Numbered from the stretch's first letter, positions 1-10,771 are shown. The stretch is 64,000 nucleotides of DNA from Hyalella azteca (GCF_000764305.2 NW_025938218.1:124001-188000); one strand, 5' to 3'. Notes: a model not told the origin generated them from the sequence alone. Made by a program: numbers and translations.

Positions 1-290
1 ACGTTTCATTTCCAATAGAAAATGCAGTCTATGTTCTATGAATTCCAAATATTTCCATCATTTATCAGTCCCAAGCCTCACGACCTTTCAGGGTAAATCA
101 CAGAATAACAAAGCTATAATGTTTATCAAAAAGCGTTATCGGAGCTGAGCAATGAACAATGGTGGCGACATAAGCGGTCTCCTCGAGCGCGATAACCGAG
201 CGATAGTGAGCACGCATCGCCTAATCGACTCTTGTCACGGTTCCGCAGCTTCAGACACCGCGCGTGCCCTCGAAAGTTGCAATAAAATAA

Positions 291-409
291 ATCTTCCTCG
301 CTTTATGTTTATATAATCTTCCTCGCTTTATGTTTATATAATCTTCCTCGCTTTATGTTTATATAATCTTCCTCGCTTTATGTTTATATAATCTTCCTCG
401 CTTTATGTA
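291..409. repeat. 25-bp minisatellite, about 4.8 copies
   Basis: Head-to-tail copies of a 25-bp unit beginning ATCTTCCTCGCTTTATG start at 291, 316, 341, 366 and 391. The first four are identical by eye and the fifth breaks off after ATCTTCCTCGCTTTATG. Such uniformity suggests recent expansion or homogenisation. The array runs directly into another short duplication. Confidence 0.95.
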
Positions 410-410
410 G

Positions 411-463
411 CATGTTACTCACTCATGCCCCAATATGCATGTTACTCACTCATGCCCCAATAA
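411..463. repeat. 27-bp direct duplication
   Basis: Two copies of a 27-bp unit beginning CATGTTACTCACTCATGC lie side by side at 411 and 438, immediately after the 25-bp array. An ATG-started frame through it is only a by-product of the repeat. Confidence 0.9.
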
Positions 464-548
464 ATATGTTGGATCTTTGTGATCGAATAAGCATGCGTCA
501 ACGAGCATGTTACATCTGCACAAATGTTGTCAAATTTTACGTGCATAA

Positions 549-830
549 ATTTTTAAATTTGTCAACCCTAAGTTTGGGCATGCAGGTGTCAGGAGCTATC
601 TGCACAGGTTTAAAATGAGTGACTCCGATCAGTGCACCACCTGCAACACAACAGACACAATTGTTCACTTTCTTCTGGACTGTCAACGTCATGTGCAACC
701 AAGACAGGAGCTACTAAGTAACTTGGGAAGCATCAATGTAGAACTTAACCTTTGTAATCTCCTGGGGGAGGTAACTTTAGTGATAAGGTGTCACAGAAAA
801 TCTCTCAATTTTTCAATGTATTTATTTTAA
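549..830 (+). pseudogene. 3' end of non-LTR retrotransposon ORF2 (C-terminal tail)
   Basis: The frame ending in TAA at 828-830 reads, upstream of its ATG at 615, GHAGVRSYLHRFKMSDSD and then CTTCNTTDTIVHFLLDC. The pattern C-x2-C-x8-H-x4-C preceded by RSYLHRF is the C-terminal zinc-knuckle-like tail that follows the RNase H or post-RT region in many Jockey, I, R1 and related non-LTR retrotransposon ORF2 proteins. Only about 90 codons remain, and no endonuclease or reverse transcriptase domain is found upstream, so this is a 5'-truncated dead copy. 5' truncation is usual for target-primed insertions. The ATG at 615 is internal to the protein and is not a real start. The exact clade cannot be assigned by eye. 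Confidence 0.75.
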
Positions 831-1473
831 AGTCAGGTAGGCTAAGTGATCTTTAGATGAGCGCCTTGCAAAGCTGTATACATGGAAGCATGATAGAATT
901 GTTAATGCACGGCTACTGCTGATATATGTTTTGATTCAGCAAGTAGATCATCTAGGTTTTTTTCAATATTATTATAATTATGTATATATTTCTATTATTA
1001 TTGTTATTATTATTTTTTTTTGTTTAATGAAGGCTGTTATATTAGCAGCCCTTACTTATCTAAATTACATTAGCAGTAACTCATTTCATTTACTAATATA
1101 TGTTCCCTGTAAGCTTCTACCCAATCCTGAACTGAGCTTACATCAGCCAACCTCACTAAATGGCAGCAATTAACTTAATATACAAAGAAGCTGAAAACCC
1201 CAAGCTATAAGCTCTCAGGCCCAACGGTCATCCATCTGGCAGACCTGCGGCTTTAAGTCCACTCCAAGTGGACACCCTGCAAAGAAAGGAAGCAGACCCT
1301 AAGTTTTCCCCCCGAAAATCGATCAATTAAATTATGGGGGATAAATTACTGCTGTTTTGGTACCAGCGGATCAGAACGCTACGTGTGTGAGTAATGAATA
1401 ATAATACAGTAAACAACCTTGAAGGTTGACTGCCACTTATGTTAGTAGATGAAGGACGTTTACTAGAAAAATA
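831..1473. other. Flank of the retrotransposon fragment, no gene
   Basis: The sequence after the ORF2 stop may include the element's 3' UTR. It contains an AT-rich tract with ATTATTATT runs (about 965-1020). A less AT-rich stretch at 1200-1320 (AAGCTCTCAGGCCCAACGG region) has the look of a LINE 3' UTR, but I see no poly(A) or tandem tail that would fix the element's end. Confidence 0.4.
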
Positions 1474-1618
1474 TTAGCAGGAGCGATGATGTCGCTATTG
1501 ACAATCTACGAAATGAACCGAGGTAGAGCGGTAACTATGTTATCGTTATTAACCTAATATCTGCGAACTTAACCAATGTATAGCGGGAGCCATGACATCG
1601 TCATCGACATTATATATC
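1474..1618. repeat. Degenerate tandem repeat, roughly 50-bp period
   Basis: Three diverged segments share a pattern of GAGCGRTRAYRTYGYTATTGAC followed by a purine-rich stretch. The recognisable parts are GGAGCGATGATGTCGC, GAGCGGTAACTATGTTATCG and GCGGGAGCCATGACATCGTC. Period and copy number are uncertain because of decay. Confidence 0.4.
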
Positions 1619-1656
1619 CTGTCTCTTATACACATCTAGATGTGTATAAGAGACAG
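1619..1656. other. Nextera mate-pair junction adapter (assembly artefact)
   Basis: The sequence is CTGTCTCTTATACACATCT immediately followed by its exact reverse complement, 38 bp with no mismatch. The 19-mer is the Tn5 mosaic end used in Illumina Nextera kits, and the head-to-head 38-mer is the circularisation junction of Nextera mate-pair libraries. A perfect 38-bp match is not expected in animal DNA, so this is almost certainly untrimmed adapter built into the contig. The sequences on its two sides may not be adjacent in the genome. The only alternative, a natural Tn5-like inverted repeat, is very unlikely. Confidence 0.97.
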
Positions 1657-2190
1657 AGATCATATGTTGTAAACATGAAAAAATATGAGCTGGTCTAGCG
1701 ATCATATTTTAGCTTTTCGAAACGGAAATGTATTAGATCGTATATTGTAAACATACGTACTTGAATTTTAAGAACAAAAGTATCAGTGAGACATCGTACA
1801 GTACATGTCCTTCATTTCCAGTAATCAGTATAATAGTGATCAATTGATAGCATATTGCAGTATACTGTCAAACACTGTATACGAAATGTTTAATTTCCAT
1901 TGTACTTTAGAGGGTAAGTAAATTTTTCGCCTAACATCTGATGTAAATCAATGATCGGTGACGGAAATGAGCAATAATAAGTGAGTTACAGAATAAAAAA
2001 ATGACGCCGTTTACCGGCTTGGGCGTATATATGAATCAAACTATCGAAATGGTAGAATTATTTAAGATCAGTTGAAATTTTATTCCAAATACTTTTAAAC
2101 TTTACTCTAAATTACAAAATTACTAAATTACTTACATTACGTAGCAATTAATGAGCTTGCGGAATATTTCTCAAGAAATACTCTCGTATA
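1657..2190. other. No gene seen
   Basis: AT-rich sequence between the adapter junction and the foldback element. The only structure noticed is a rough duplication of GATCATATGTTGTAAACAT near 1657 and GATCGTATATTGTAAACAT near 1736. Confidence 0.6.
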
Positions 2191-3001
2191 CAGGGTGTCC
2201 CAAAAAAACGAAACTCAACTTTGAATGGCTGTAACTCGAAAAGTAATAGAGTTAAAATTTTTTGGAAGGTCAGGATTTGTTCCCTATGTTTTTCTACATT
2301 TTTCCATCCATCTCTTCACCAAAAATCAGACAGATCGATGTAGCCATAAGCGTTTGATAGAACTTTCATTGACATGTGCTAAAATCGTGCTTGCGCAAAG
2401 TTTTAGTAAGATCATTTTGCATAATCATTACGTTATCTTGACATGTTTTCTTTTCGCTGTTTTTTTTGTATCTTTGGTGAGACAAAAACATGGCAATCTT
2501 TGATGAGAGGCAATCATGACAATCTTTGGTGAGAGACAATCATGACAATCTTTGGTGAGACACAATCATGGCAATCTTTGGTGAGACAATCTCACCAAAG
2601 ATTGCCATGATTGTGTCTCACCAAAGATTGTCATGATTGCCTCTCACCAAAGATTGTCATGATTTTGTCTCACCAAAGATTGTCATGATTGCCTCTCACC
2701 AAAAATTGCCATGTTTTTGTCTCACCAAAGATACAAAAATAAAACAGCAAAAAGAAAACATGTCAAGACAACGTTATGATTATGCAAAATGATCTTACTA
2801 AAACTTTGCGCAAGCACGATTTTAGCGCATGTCACTGAAAGTTCTATCAAACGCTTATGGCTACATCGATCTGTTTGATTTTTAGTGGAGAGATGCAAAA
2901 AAACATAGGGAACAAATCCTGACTTTCCTAATTTTTTTAACTCTATTACTTTTCGAGCTATAGCCATTAAAAGTTGAGTATCGTTTTTTTGGGACACCCT
3001 G
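2191..3001. mobile_element. Foldback / long-TIR element with CAGGGTGTCCC ends
   Basis: The left end reads CAGGGTGTCCCAAAAAAACG and the right end is its inverted counterpart (ending GGGACACCCTG at 3001), with TA on both sides (2189-2190 and 3002-3003), consistent with a TA target duplication. The arms, about 400 bp each, are inverted copies almost to the centre at 2588 but differ by substitutions and a small indel, so this is not a perfect sequencing fold-back. CAGGGTGTCCC-type ends with a TA target are known from mariner/Tc1-type elements; assignment to that superfamily is inference. Nearly identical 91-92-codon open frames occur in the two arms (2225-2503 + and 2722-2997 -) because the arms mirror each other. 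They resemble no transposase, and there is no DDE domain. The element is non-autonomous. Confidence 0.85.
2470..2733. repeat. Mirror-image 26-bp minisatellites in the foldback centre
   Basis: On the left side copies of a 26-bp unit containing CATGACAATCTTTGGTGAGA run toward the centre. On the right the same unit runs as its reverse complement, with TCTCACCAAAGATTGTCATG as the core. About four to five copies lie on each side, meeting at GGTGAGA-CAA-TCTCACC (2580-2596). Transcription would give a long near-complete RNA hairpin. Confidence 0.9.
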
Positions 3002-3003
3002 TA

Positions 3004-5788
3004 TATGGAGCAAACGAAATTTTTTCTGTAATTTTTGTACGCTGTTGAAGTTTATTTATAGAGATGATCAATAATAAAAAAATGTTTTAAAAAAGATGCA
3101 ATGTGTCTCTATAAAAATAAAACTATAAATATGAGTTTCATAGAAAACTTTCGAAAATTTTTCCCAATCAAATTAAACTTACATACTACTGCATATATTG
3201 CGACACATCAAAATTTCATAGAGTTTAAAATTTATTTCGAAACTCAGTTGGGTAATTTTTTACAAGGCTGTCTTTATTCAATCTTTTCGTGCACTCATTC
3301 TATACACATCTAATTAAATTCCTACACCGTCTCATCCTCTCATTGTTTTTATTTACGTGGAGCTCGTATTAAATGAAGTTGGAGCATCACTTATGTTTTT
3401 CGGGCGGGTGATGTTGGTTTTTGCGTGGTGTTATAAAGCAAGCGATGCCTTCACCTTCCTGATTACATTAATTAAAGAATCAAGAAGGTGGCCATGGACG
3501 AGTACTCGGTAATTTTACGTTACCCAAGACACAAAATGATGCTCGAAAAACGCAAAAAAACGAACAGGATATTGTGAGTCGCAGAGCTTCAAGGCTTTTT
3601 ATTTGCATATTTTCTGGCGTTTACCGGACCGAAAAAGCCGCCTTCGGGCTTATTAGTTCAGGCCGCGGTTTACATTGAAATTTTCATAAAAAATTATATT
3701 ATCTGCGTATTAAATCTGAGTATACGATGCATTTGAAATGATTATGCTTCAATTCCATTTTATTTATTCACATAAAACTATAAAATTTTCACTCCTATTT
3801 AAGCCATTATTTTCATTTCAAAAACGTAAAACGGATCTAAGATACTGTTAACTCAATGATTTCAAATTTATAATAACATTTGTTGAATAATAGGCGCAAT
3901 AATCTCTTTCCATTATTTTCAAGTCTGAATCTTCCTCTATTTTAAAATGTTTTCTATAAATTTCGCTAGCTGAAATTGTCAAAAAATTCTTCCTCTTTGT
4001 CAATTTAAAAAATTTTAATGTAAAAATGTTCTTATTCCATTTAGTTTTTTAATGCAGAAGCTATGGTTCTATTTTTTTAAGTAGATAATTGTTTTAAAGT
4101 AGAACCTTATAGGGGTTTTCAAACAGCAGTTCGCGGCCCAGCCGAGATTAAGCAATTTCATCTAAAATGTTCTAACAAATTGAGAAACTACGGTGGATAT
4201 GAGGCAAAAGGATCCATTTTGCTTCATAAAATTACGCATGCCTTCGCGCTGAAAAGCTAAGGATCGTTCGGCTGGACACTTCGAAGGGGGCTAAGTTCAC
4301 CGCATAATATTCTTCACATTTTGCAATGAGCTCAGTTTGCTAAGTTACTTGCCGTCGTATACGATCATTATGTTCATCGCCAGGATTCATGCATAGGAAT
4401 ACGAGTGTTACTCAAGATCAAATACGGATGAAACTAAAGATATTGATCTAGATGAAAGTTTTCAAGATCTCGTGTGTTTTTTTGCACATATTTGATGTGC
4501 TTCGAGGTGATCAATGGAGAATCGCATCATCGCAGCCCGCGTTCTGATCAAATATGTGGATATTAGATGCCTGATTTTCTTCGCTGGCTAATAACCCCCT
4601 TCGCATTATTTACTTGGTCGCTGAACGAATAACAATGGCAAAAACTAGCGGTTGCTCTCCTCCAACAATAGCATTGAAGAAAGGATGAAAATCATCCGGA
4701 ATTTCAGGTTTAGAAACATTTTGCTTGTTGAAGAAACCATCGCGACGTGAATAATGGCTTCATGAATAGGAACTCCCCTGATGTACCGGCAAATCTAGCG
4801 CCCCCTTCACTGAGGCCATAAAAATTACCTTTATTTAGGGCACAAAAAAATAAAGTTTCTTCAAGTTTTTTCAAACTTACAATGGATATCCGATTTATTT
4901 CCCACTATACTTTTCCCCGCAAAGGTAAGAGTTCTGATTAAAATACTATTAATTTATTTCGCGCGTTCATGCATATAATTAAAATACTCGTAAATTCAAC
5001 GTATACATGTTGGTAACATCCTAATATAGATCATTCGAACTCTTGATAAATTTATTTGACAGAAACAGACTTTATTTAGGCGTCAATTCATTTAATGAAG
5101 TTAAGAAGACACCCATACATTGTCAGGCCATATGATGCACCTATCATCGTTTTCACGACCATCACTCGAAACGGATGTGCAAAATAGACAAGTTCTAATT
5201 TCCATAATACGCCAACGACATAATCACACATCTCTCTTTACATAACGCATCTTGATGTAAATTATTTACATTTTAATGGCGTCGTCCGAGGCGATGAGAG
5301 CGTTTCAGTGATCACATGAGGAACGTTCCAGTCCTGATTTACAGCTCGCTTCCTTCGATGCTGAAAGACGGAAGTGGGAGAGATGCAATTTGTGGATGAA
5401 CACACGGCGTTCAAAAACCAAGCTGAAGTGAGATTGTAACAAGAAAATTAGTGAACATCCGAGGTGTCCATAAGATCCTGCAGGATTAGGGGTTTATTGT
5501 CTGAGGAAATATATAAATTATGTAGGCGAATGTTATTCTCATTAATTTGTATTTCTGGCGGATGGACGCTTTTGAGACATAAGGCATATGAAAATTGTCT
5601 GCAGTTTAAAGTTGTTTATAATAAAGTAATACAATAGTTTATCTCTATCCGTACGTACAATCATGGTGCATATAATATAATATAATAATAAATTTAATAA
5701 TAATAAATTTCGACCTGTTAGACTAATAAACTATTCGCTGGCATCTTCATTGCTAAATATTGAGTGGGCCGATAAATACATGTTTTGG
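3004..5788. other. No gene seen; unique AT-rich sequence
   Basis: Roughly 2.8 kb without convincing open frames or repeats. At 4882 an ATG opens 14 codons that run into AAAG|GTAAGA (donor GT at 4925), a good match to a 5' splice site, but such a match is expected about once by chance in a window this size. A run of TAATA repeats lies near 5675-5705. Confidence 0.5.
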
Positions 5789-6133
5789 AGAGACAATTGT
5801 TAAATGAAATAATATGCGTTCAAATACAGTATTACTTTTCAAAGACAACACTTCTAAAGAGGCCAGTGTCTCCGATGTTACTAATGTAGAATGAACTTTT
5901 TTATTTTTAAATATTAAAAAAATATTTTGTTAACAATTTTCCCAATATATAATGCAATTTTTTAATAATTTTTAAATTATTTATTTTGTCAATTCATTCA
6001 TGCATTGTCACCGACTTGAAACAAGTGTGCAAAGTTTCAGGTCGATTGGACAGGTAGAAGTGTGTTAAATATCGATTATAAGATTTGTAACAGACACACA
6101 AGAAGTGAAGTTAAAGAGAAGTGTTGTAAATAG
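5789..6133 (+). repeat. Interspersed repeat, copy 1 (about 345 bp)
   Basis: This segment matches, in inverted orientation, 60955-61303. Shared blocks include TTAAATGAAATAATATGCGT (diverged by an indel), GAGGCCAGTGTCTCCGA, CCGACTTGAAACAAGTGTGC, ACAGGTAGAAGTGTGTTAAA and GAAGTGAAGTTAAAGAGAAG. Both copies have accumulated substitutions and indels, so the family is old. No terminal inverted repeat, poly(A) or coding frame was recognised. It could be a SINE, a LINE 3' UTR or a fragment of a DNA transposon. Confidence 0.8.
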
Positions 6134-6252
6134 CTAACGATGAATTGAGGATTAAGTAAATTAAGCAAAATGTCTTTTGATGACGTGAACTTTTAAAACC
6201 TGAATTACATTCACAGAACTCCATGTTTATCTCCTACAATGGGCACTAAGTC

Positions 6253-6288
6253 CTGGGACTATACTTTCAAAACTCGCTAAGTGGTCGA
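6253..6288 (-). mobile_element. Terminal fragment of the CAGGGGCCATAC MITE
   Basis: The stretch TATACTTTCAAAACTCGCTA preceded by CTGGGAC matches the right terminus of the MITE family seen in full at 7699, 10772, 13295 and 13442. The similarity stops after about 35 bp. It is either a truncated copy or a related element sharing only the terminus. Confidence 0.6.
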
Positions 6289-6825
6289 TTTTAACTTATC
6301 TAACTCCAAACAATGTCGTCTTACATTATCTTTCTGTTGAGTAAATTAAGTTGTAAAATCACCCTATGGTTATTGATCAAGTCGATGGGAATTGGCAACA
6401 TGAATAAAAAGGCTAATTGTAGGGGTGAGATCCTGCGACGACAGGTGGGACGCAAGGACGCAAGGAAACTGGTATCAATGGATCCGTCTGCCTCGCATCC
6501 TCTGTTTAGCATCCATATGCCTTTTATTTCATCATCATAATTCGGACTTTGATTCTTATCGAGCGCGCTCATACAGCCTATCTTAAAATGAATTATAGTA
6601 GAAAAGTACAGTGCAATCAGATTGATGTCGATACAATTGATTTGCAATCTGTCGAATCAGCCTACACATTTCGTTATAGACTCGGAGTTTTTGAACCAAA
6701 AATCTATAACCCTTTAAGTGCTCCGACAATTATTTACTGTCATCATTCAAGCAGTGTTCTTTTCAGGGTATATATCTTAAGCATCTGTATCTTCAACATC
6801 TCATTCGGCATCTTCCGGAAGCACC

Positions 6826-7310
6826 CTTCGGTTGGCATGTTTGAGTGGCCATGTTTCGGTTAGCATCCTTCAGCTGACATGTTTCGGTTGGTATCCATAG
6901 TTTGGTATCCTTCGGCTGACATGTTTCAGTTGGCATCCATTGTTTGGTATCCTTCGGCTGACATGTTTTCTGGTAGGCATCCATTGTTTGGTATCCTTCG
7001 GCTGACATGTTTCGGTTGGCATCCATAGTTTGGTATCCTTCGGCTGACATGTTTTCTGGTTGGCATCCATTGTTTAGTATCCTTCGGCTGACATGTTTCG
7101 GTTGGCATCCATAGTTTGGTATCCTTCGGCTGACATGTTTTCTGGTTGGCATCCATTGTTTGGTATCCTTCGGCTGACATGTTTCGGAGGGAATCCTTTG
7201 GTTGGCATCCTTCGGCTGACATGTTTTCTGGTTGGTATCCTTTGTTTGGAATAATTAGGCTGGCATTCCTCGCTTGGCACCTTTCGTTTGGAATTATTGG
7301 GTTGGCAAAT
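6826..7310. repeat. 42/44-bp minisatellite (CTTCGGCTGACATG motif)
   Basis: About ten units with the core CCTTCGGCTGACATGTTT followed by either CGGTTGGCATCCATAG or TCTGGTTGGCATCCATTG. The first form makes a 42-bp unit and the second 44 bp, and the two forms alternate for part of the array. The 3' part (after about 7180) decays into irregular TTCGTTTGG and GGCTGGCAT segments. Minus-strand frames through it are open but slip frame with each unit-length change, so I do not regard them as coding. Confidence 0.92.
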
Positions 7311-7698
7311 TCTTCATATTTATCACATATTTTGATGTATACTGCATGGCTTCCATTTACGATACAGCTGCTTCCCAGCTTGTGCTGTTGAATGCCTTTA
7401 ATCGCACGTACATGTAAATTAAAAGAAATATGCCTCATCGGGGAACAAAATGCATGCACTTTTGATCTATTCATTTTTTATTGATCTTATCCAAAAACAA
7501 ACTTTATCCATGACTTAAAAAGTTTAAAGTAATTGCTGGCAATGATCAACATACGCATGGAGTCTTACTTCTTGCAACTAGTTTTGTGAAACAGTTCTCA
7601 ACATGGTACGATACAGCAAATCCACTAACACACTTTTTGGAGCAGCAACTCAAATTTGGAAGTCGTATGCTTTGAGATCCAGGCCGTTCGTGCGCTGG
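7311..7698. other. No gene seen
   Basis: Ordinary AT-rich sequence between the minisatellite and the first full MITE. Confidence 0.6.
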
Positions 7699-7848
7699 CA
7701 GGGCCTATACTTTTAAAAAAAGTTAAAAGATCGTAAGTTCATCAGCCAATCCTTGACGGCCTTTCAAGCAAAATCCATCAACCATAGACAAGAAAATAAA
7801 GCGTAAGTACTTACGTTCACTTAGCCAGTTTTGAAAGTAAGGCCCCTG
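7699..7848 (+). mobile_element. hAT-like MITE, copy 1
   Basis: About 150 bp. It begins CAGGGCCTATACTTTTAAAA and ends TTTTGAAAGTAAGGCCCCTG, which are inverted versions of each other. Inside is the 14-bp palindrome CGTAAGTACTTACG (7802-7815), followed by a right subterminal block GTTCACTTAGC shared with the other copies. CAGGG ends are typical of hAT-superfamily elements; no 8-bp target duplication could be recognised, so the superfamily is a guess. It contains no transposase. Confidence 0.85.
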
Positions 7849-8548
7849 ATGAACAGTTTTCACCGGCAGACGTGACCTTGAAACTTGCCTTGAAGAAGCT
7901 AGCTGGGCGCCGCTGTGCAATGAAGTTGGGCTTCGTCTTCCATCCACTATTGTTCCGTTTGTAGTATATACGGATTTGAATACACGTAAAATAATATCCA
8001 AAGGAAGAGAGAAAATGAAATGCTTCGGCGGAAAACTTTCTTCTGTGCCATTTTCTCAATAAATGGATGGGTAATTTTGTCTTAAAAGACACTACTTACA
8101 AATTCTTGTACATTTAAAAATCTGAAATTTTGTCAAGATCATTCTCAGATCTGATCCAATCACATTTGGAGGCCTTGTAGGAGCTAGAAATGAATTTTCA
8201 TCGACAAAAATAATTTTTAATAGAAATTTTACAGCTGAGAGATGAGTCATTCATAGAACTGTTGACGTTGCTACTTAAGGAATTGTGAGATCGGATGTAT
8301 TGTATTGAAGATCAAATTGGTGTGATCTCTACTATTACAGCAGGCATGCTATTAGTTGAGGTGCAGTTTTATACACATAGACCTATTGATGATTTACAAA
8401 AATAATGATCTTGACGTCTTCAATGCTGACATCAGTCCTCATTGTTGTCGTTATTGTACCAGGGGCAGTATTTTGTTCACTTATTCCGCTACTATCATAT
8501 TTAAATGAAGCAAGCTTTTTCGCTGGTAGGCATAAAAAGTTTTCTAGA
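7849..8548. other. No gene seen
   Basis: Unique AT-rich sequence. Open frames on the minus strand here start inside the neighbouring MITE and have no recognisable content. Confidence 0.55.
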
Positions 8549-8579
8549 AGGCATCGTAACGATCATCGTTACGATGCCT
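8549..8579. repeat. Perfect 31-bp palindrome
   Basis: AGGCATCGTAACGAT and its exact reverse complement are separated by a single C at 8564. The half-site AGGCATCGT is also the beginning of the unit in the tandem array that starts six bases downstream, so palindrome and array are related. Confidence 0.95.
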
Positions 8580-8584
8580 AGAGA

Positions 8585-8765
8585 GGCATCGTTATGTCAT
8601 GCTATGGCATGAAAGGCATCGTTATGTCATGCTATGTCATGAAAGGCATCGTTATGTCATGTTATGGCATGAAAGGCATCGTTATGTCATGTTATGGCAT
8701 GAAAGGCATCGTTATGTCATGTTATGGCATGAAAGGCATCGTTATGTCATGTTGATGACATAATG
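8585..8765. repeat. 30-bp minisatellite, about six copies
   Basis: Units start at 8585, 8615, 8645, 8675, 8705 and 8735 with GGCATCGTTATGTCATG, followed by CTATGGCATGAAA or TTATGGCATGAAA. The last unit ends in TTATGTCATGTTGATGACAT, which forms a short hairpin. Units differ only by a few transitions. Confidence 0.95.
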
Positions 8766-9059
8766 TATCAAGAATTGAAGAATCTCTCAAACATGGGCGA
8801 CTCGTCGTCCACTGAAGTTCGGCAAGTTCCCGCTAAGAAGCATTCAACAATGCACGACATCTTTTGCTTAGTACTGAACACCTTCAAATAGTAAAATTTG
8901 TTAAACAAATGACAGATTTAATAAGAAACAGACCCATTATTTAAATTGGTGTAACAATCATGATTAGCCTTAGATTATTTGATGATTATTCTAATTGTAG
9001 TCATAATTATCAACACAATAAAAAGATAGTCTACATTTTTTACCTCCGATTATAATTTT

Positions 9060-9370
9060 TCAGCCGATATCCATTCATCAGCGTTGACATCCATCTTTCA
9101 ATCGTACGGTAGTTTTCGGCACGTATGTTATATATATAACCGTCATCCCCAGTATTGCATTTTTCGGTTTGTTCCCTTCGGCATCCGTCCCTTTCAGTAT
9201 TGCCGTATCTGAACCTTTCACTAAACATTATCTACTCGGTAACTTACAGTCAATACAGTCAATCGGTCGGCATTCCTCTATAATGGCATTCTTCGGCCTA
9301 GCTTCGGTTGGCAACTTTCAATCGGCACCTTTTGGTCGGTCATTATATTTTTCGGTTCTTTATAACACGT
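9060..9370. repeat. Degenerate TTCGG-motif repeat tract
   Basis: Short, irregularly spaced motifs TTTTCGG, CTTCGGCAT, GGTCGGCATTC, CTTCGGTTGGCA and ATCGGCACC recur across about 310 bp. The same vocabulary (CTTCGGYTGGCAT) makes up the array at 6826-7310, so this may be a decayed relative. No fixed period can be read. Confidence 0.5.
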
Positions 9371-10771
9371 AATCATTATTCAACCGATTTTCTTCAAATG
9401 TGGTGTTTATTTAAAATATTTCGGTCAATGGCATTGTTACCCTTATTACGAATATCTTTAACGTTATAGGGAAACATTTGAAAATGTATTACTGGAAGAA
9501 AAATGTTATACTTATGGAAGCAATCTTATTCGTTAAGAAAATTCCTATTCTTAGGGAAATGTTTTATTTATAGTTGCCACTTTCGAAGATAGGGGAGTCA
9601 CTGTGATCTTTGCACCCGTCATTACAATGTAACACGTCACTACACGTCTTTGCAATGAGCTTAAAAAAATTCTGGAAGTCTGCGTTATGTACAGTATTAA
9701 TATTTCAAATAGTCCTCTAAGTATTTTATCGCCTTCTCATCAAACTCTAACACAGAATATGATCATTTTAAAAGAACTCAGGCCTCAATGCATAAATCGG
9801 TGATATCAGAAATGGCGATCGAAGGCCAAGATAAGACAGATCAATCAAGAGATCCTCGCAATAAATTAAGAGTTCACTGAACATTTTACAGACGATTATT
9901 GCAGCGGTGTAAAATAGGAACAGCCGTGAAGTTAAAATAACAGGCATAATCACATAATCAGGTAATTACTCTATTTTAATAATATTTCAAAGGTCTACCT
10001 GCAGGTTTTTAATACTTCCACTTGATTTATGTGTAGAGAAGCGCTAAAAATCGTAGATAATCACAGATTAGTATTTTTGTTGAAGAATTTCATCTTCCTC
10101 ATTGATTGATGAACATTGCTTTAAAAGCTTTGTGGAAACAATATATTCTTTTTATCGTAGATAGTAGTTGTAAATCCGAAAATAGTTGAAACGCATTTAA
10201 ACATATATCGATTAAAAGACAAATTAATCTAAGCAACATGCCAAAATGTTCCTGTGAATTCATAGAGAAGCATATAAAAGTCATCCTATATAATTCTCTG
10301 AACTATGCGACTTACAATATTCTATGCCTACAGCCTCATGAATCTGATTATAAAGGAATACAGTCATTCATCAACCTCGTACGCATCTTGTGGGTCTAAG
10401 GTAATAAAGGTTTAACTTTTTCTTAGAACCAACGAGACGTGAAGCTCAGAAGCTGTAGGTACCAAAAAAAGATGCATATTAGGAACTTGTATTAAAGCAG
10501 CTTGTTGACTAACGACAAGTTATCTCATCAAAAAGTTCCTAAAATCATATCCACGTGGTTACAATATGAGGAAAAGCTCACAGTTTCACAGTTTAAAAAC
10601 AAATCAAAATGTGATTTTAAAATCCTTGTATAATTTTCTTGCCCTCATTCATAATGCGTTGTACATATGCTGTCATATAAACATAAACAACGTCAACAAT
10701 ACTTCAATTTCATTTCATGTAAATTGTGCAATTCTCGCGACAGTTGTTCACAAGTTGTCGAGTCACCGAGC
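9371..10771. other. No gene seen
   Basis: Unique AT-rich sequence with only short open frames. Nothing recognisable on either strand. Confidence 0.55.

Noticed and set aside
1619..1656. Natural inverted repeat or transposon end
   Set aside because: Exact identity over 38 bp with the commercial Nextera mate-pair junction makes a technical origin far more likely.
2225..2997. Pair of 91-92-codon frames encoding almost the same protein on opposite strands
   Set aside because: They exist because the foldback arms are inverted copies. No transposase motif, and the frames cover terminal-repeat sequence.
4882..4930. First coding exon ending at AAAG|GTAAGA
   Set aside because: Fourteen codons and a donor match are expected by chance at about this frequency, and no downstream exon is found.
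6793..7474. Minus-strand repetitive protein frames over the 42/44-bp array
   Set aside because: Unit lengths change by 2 bp so frames shift repeatedly; three overlapping frames are equally open.
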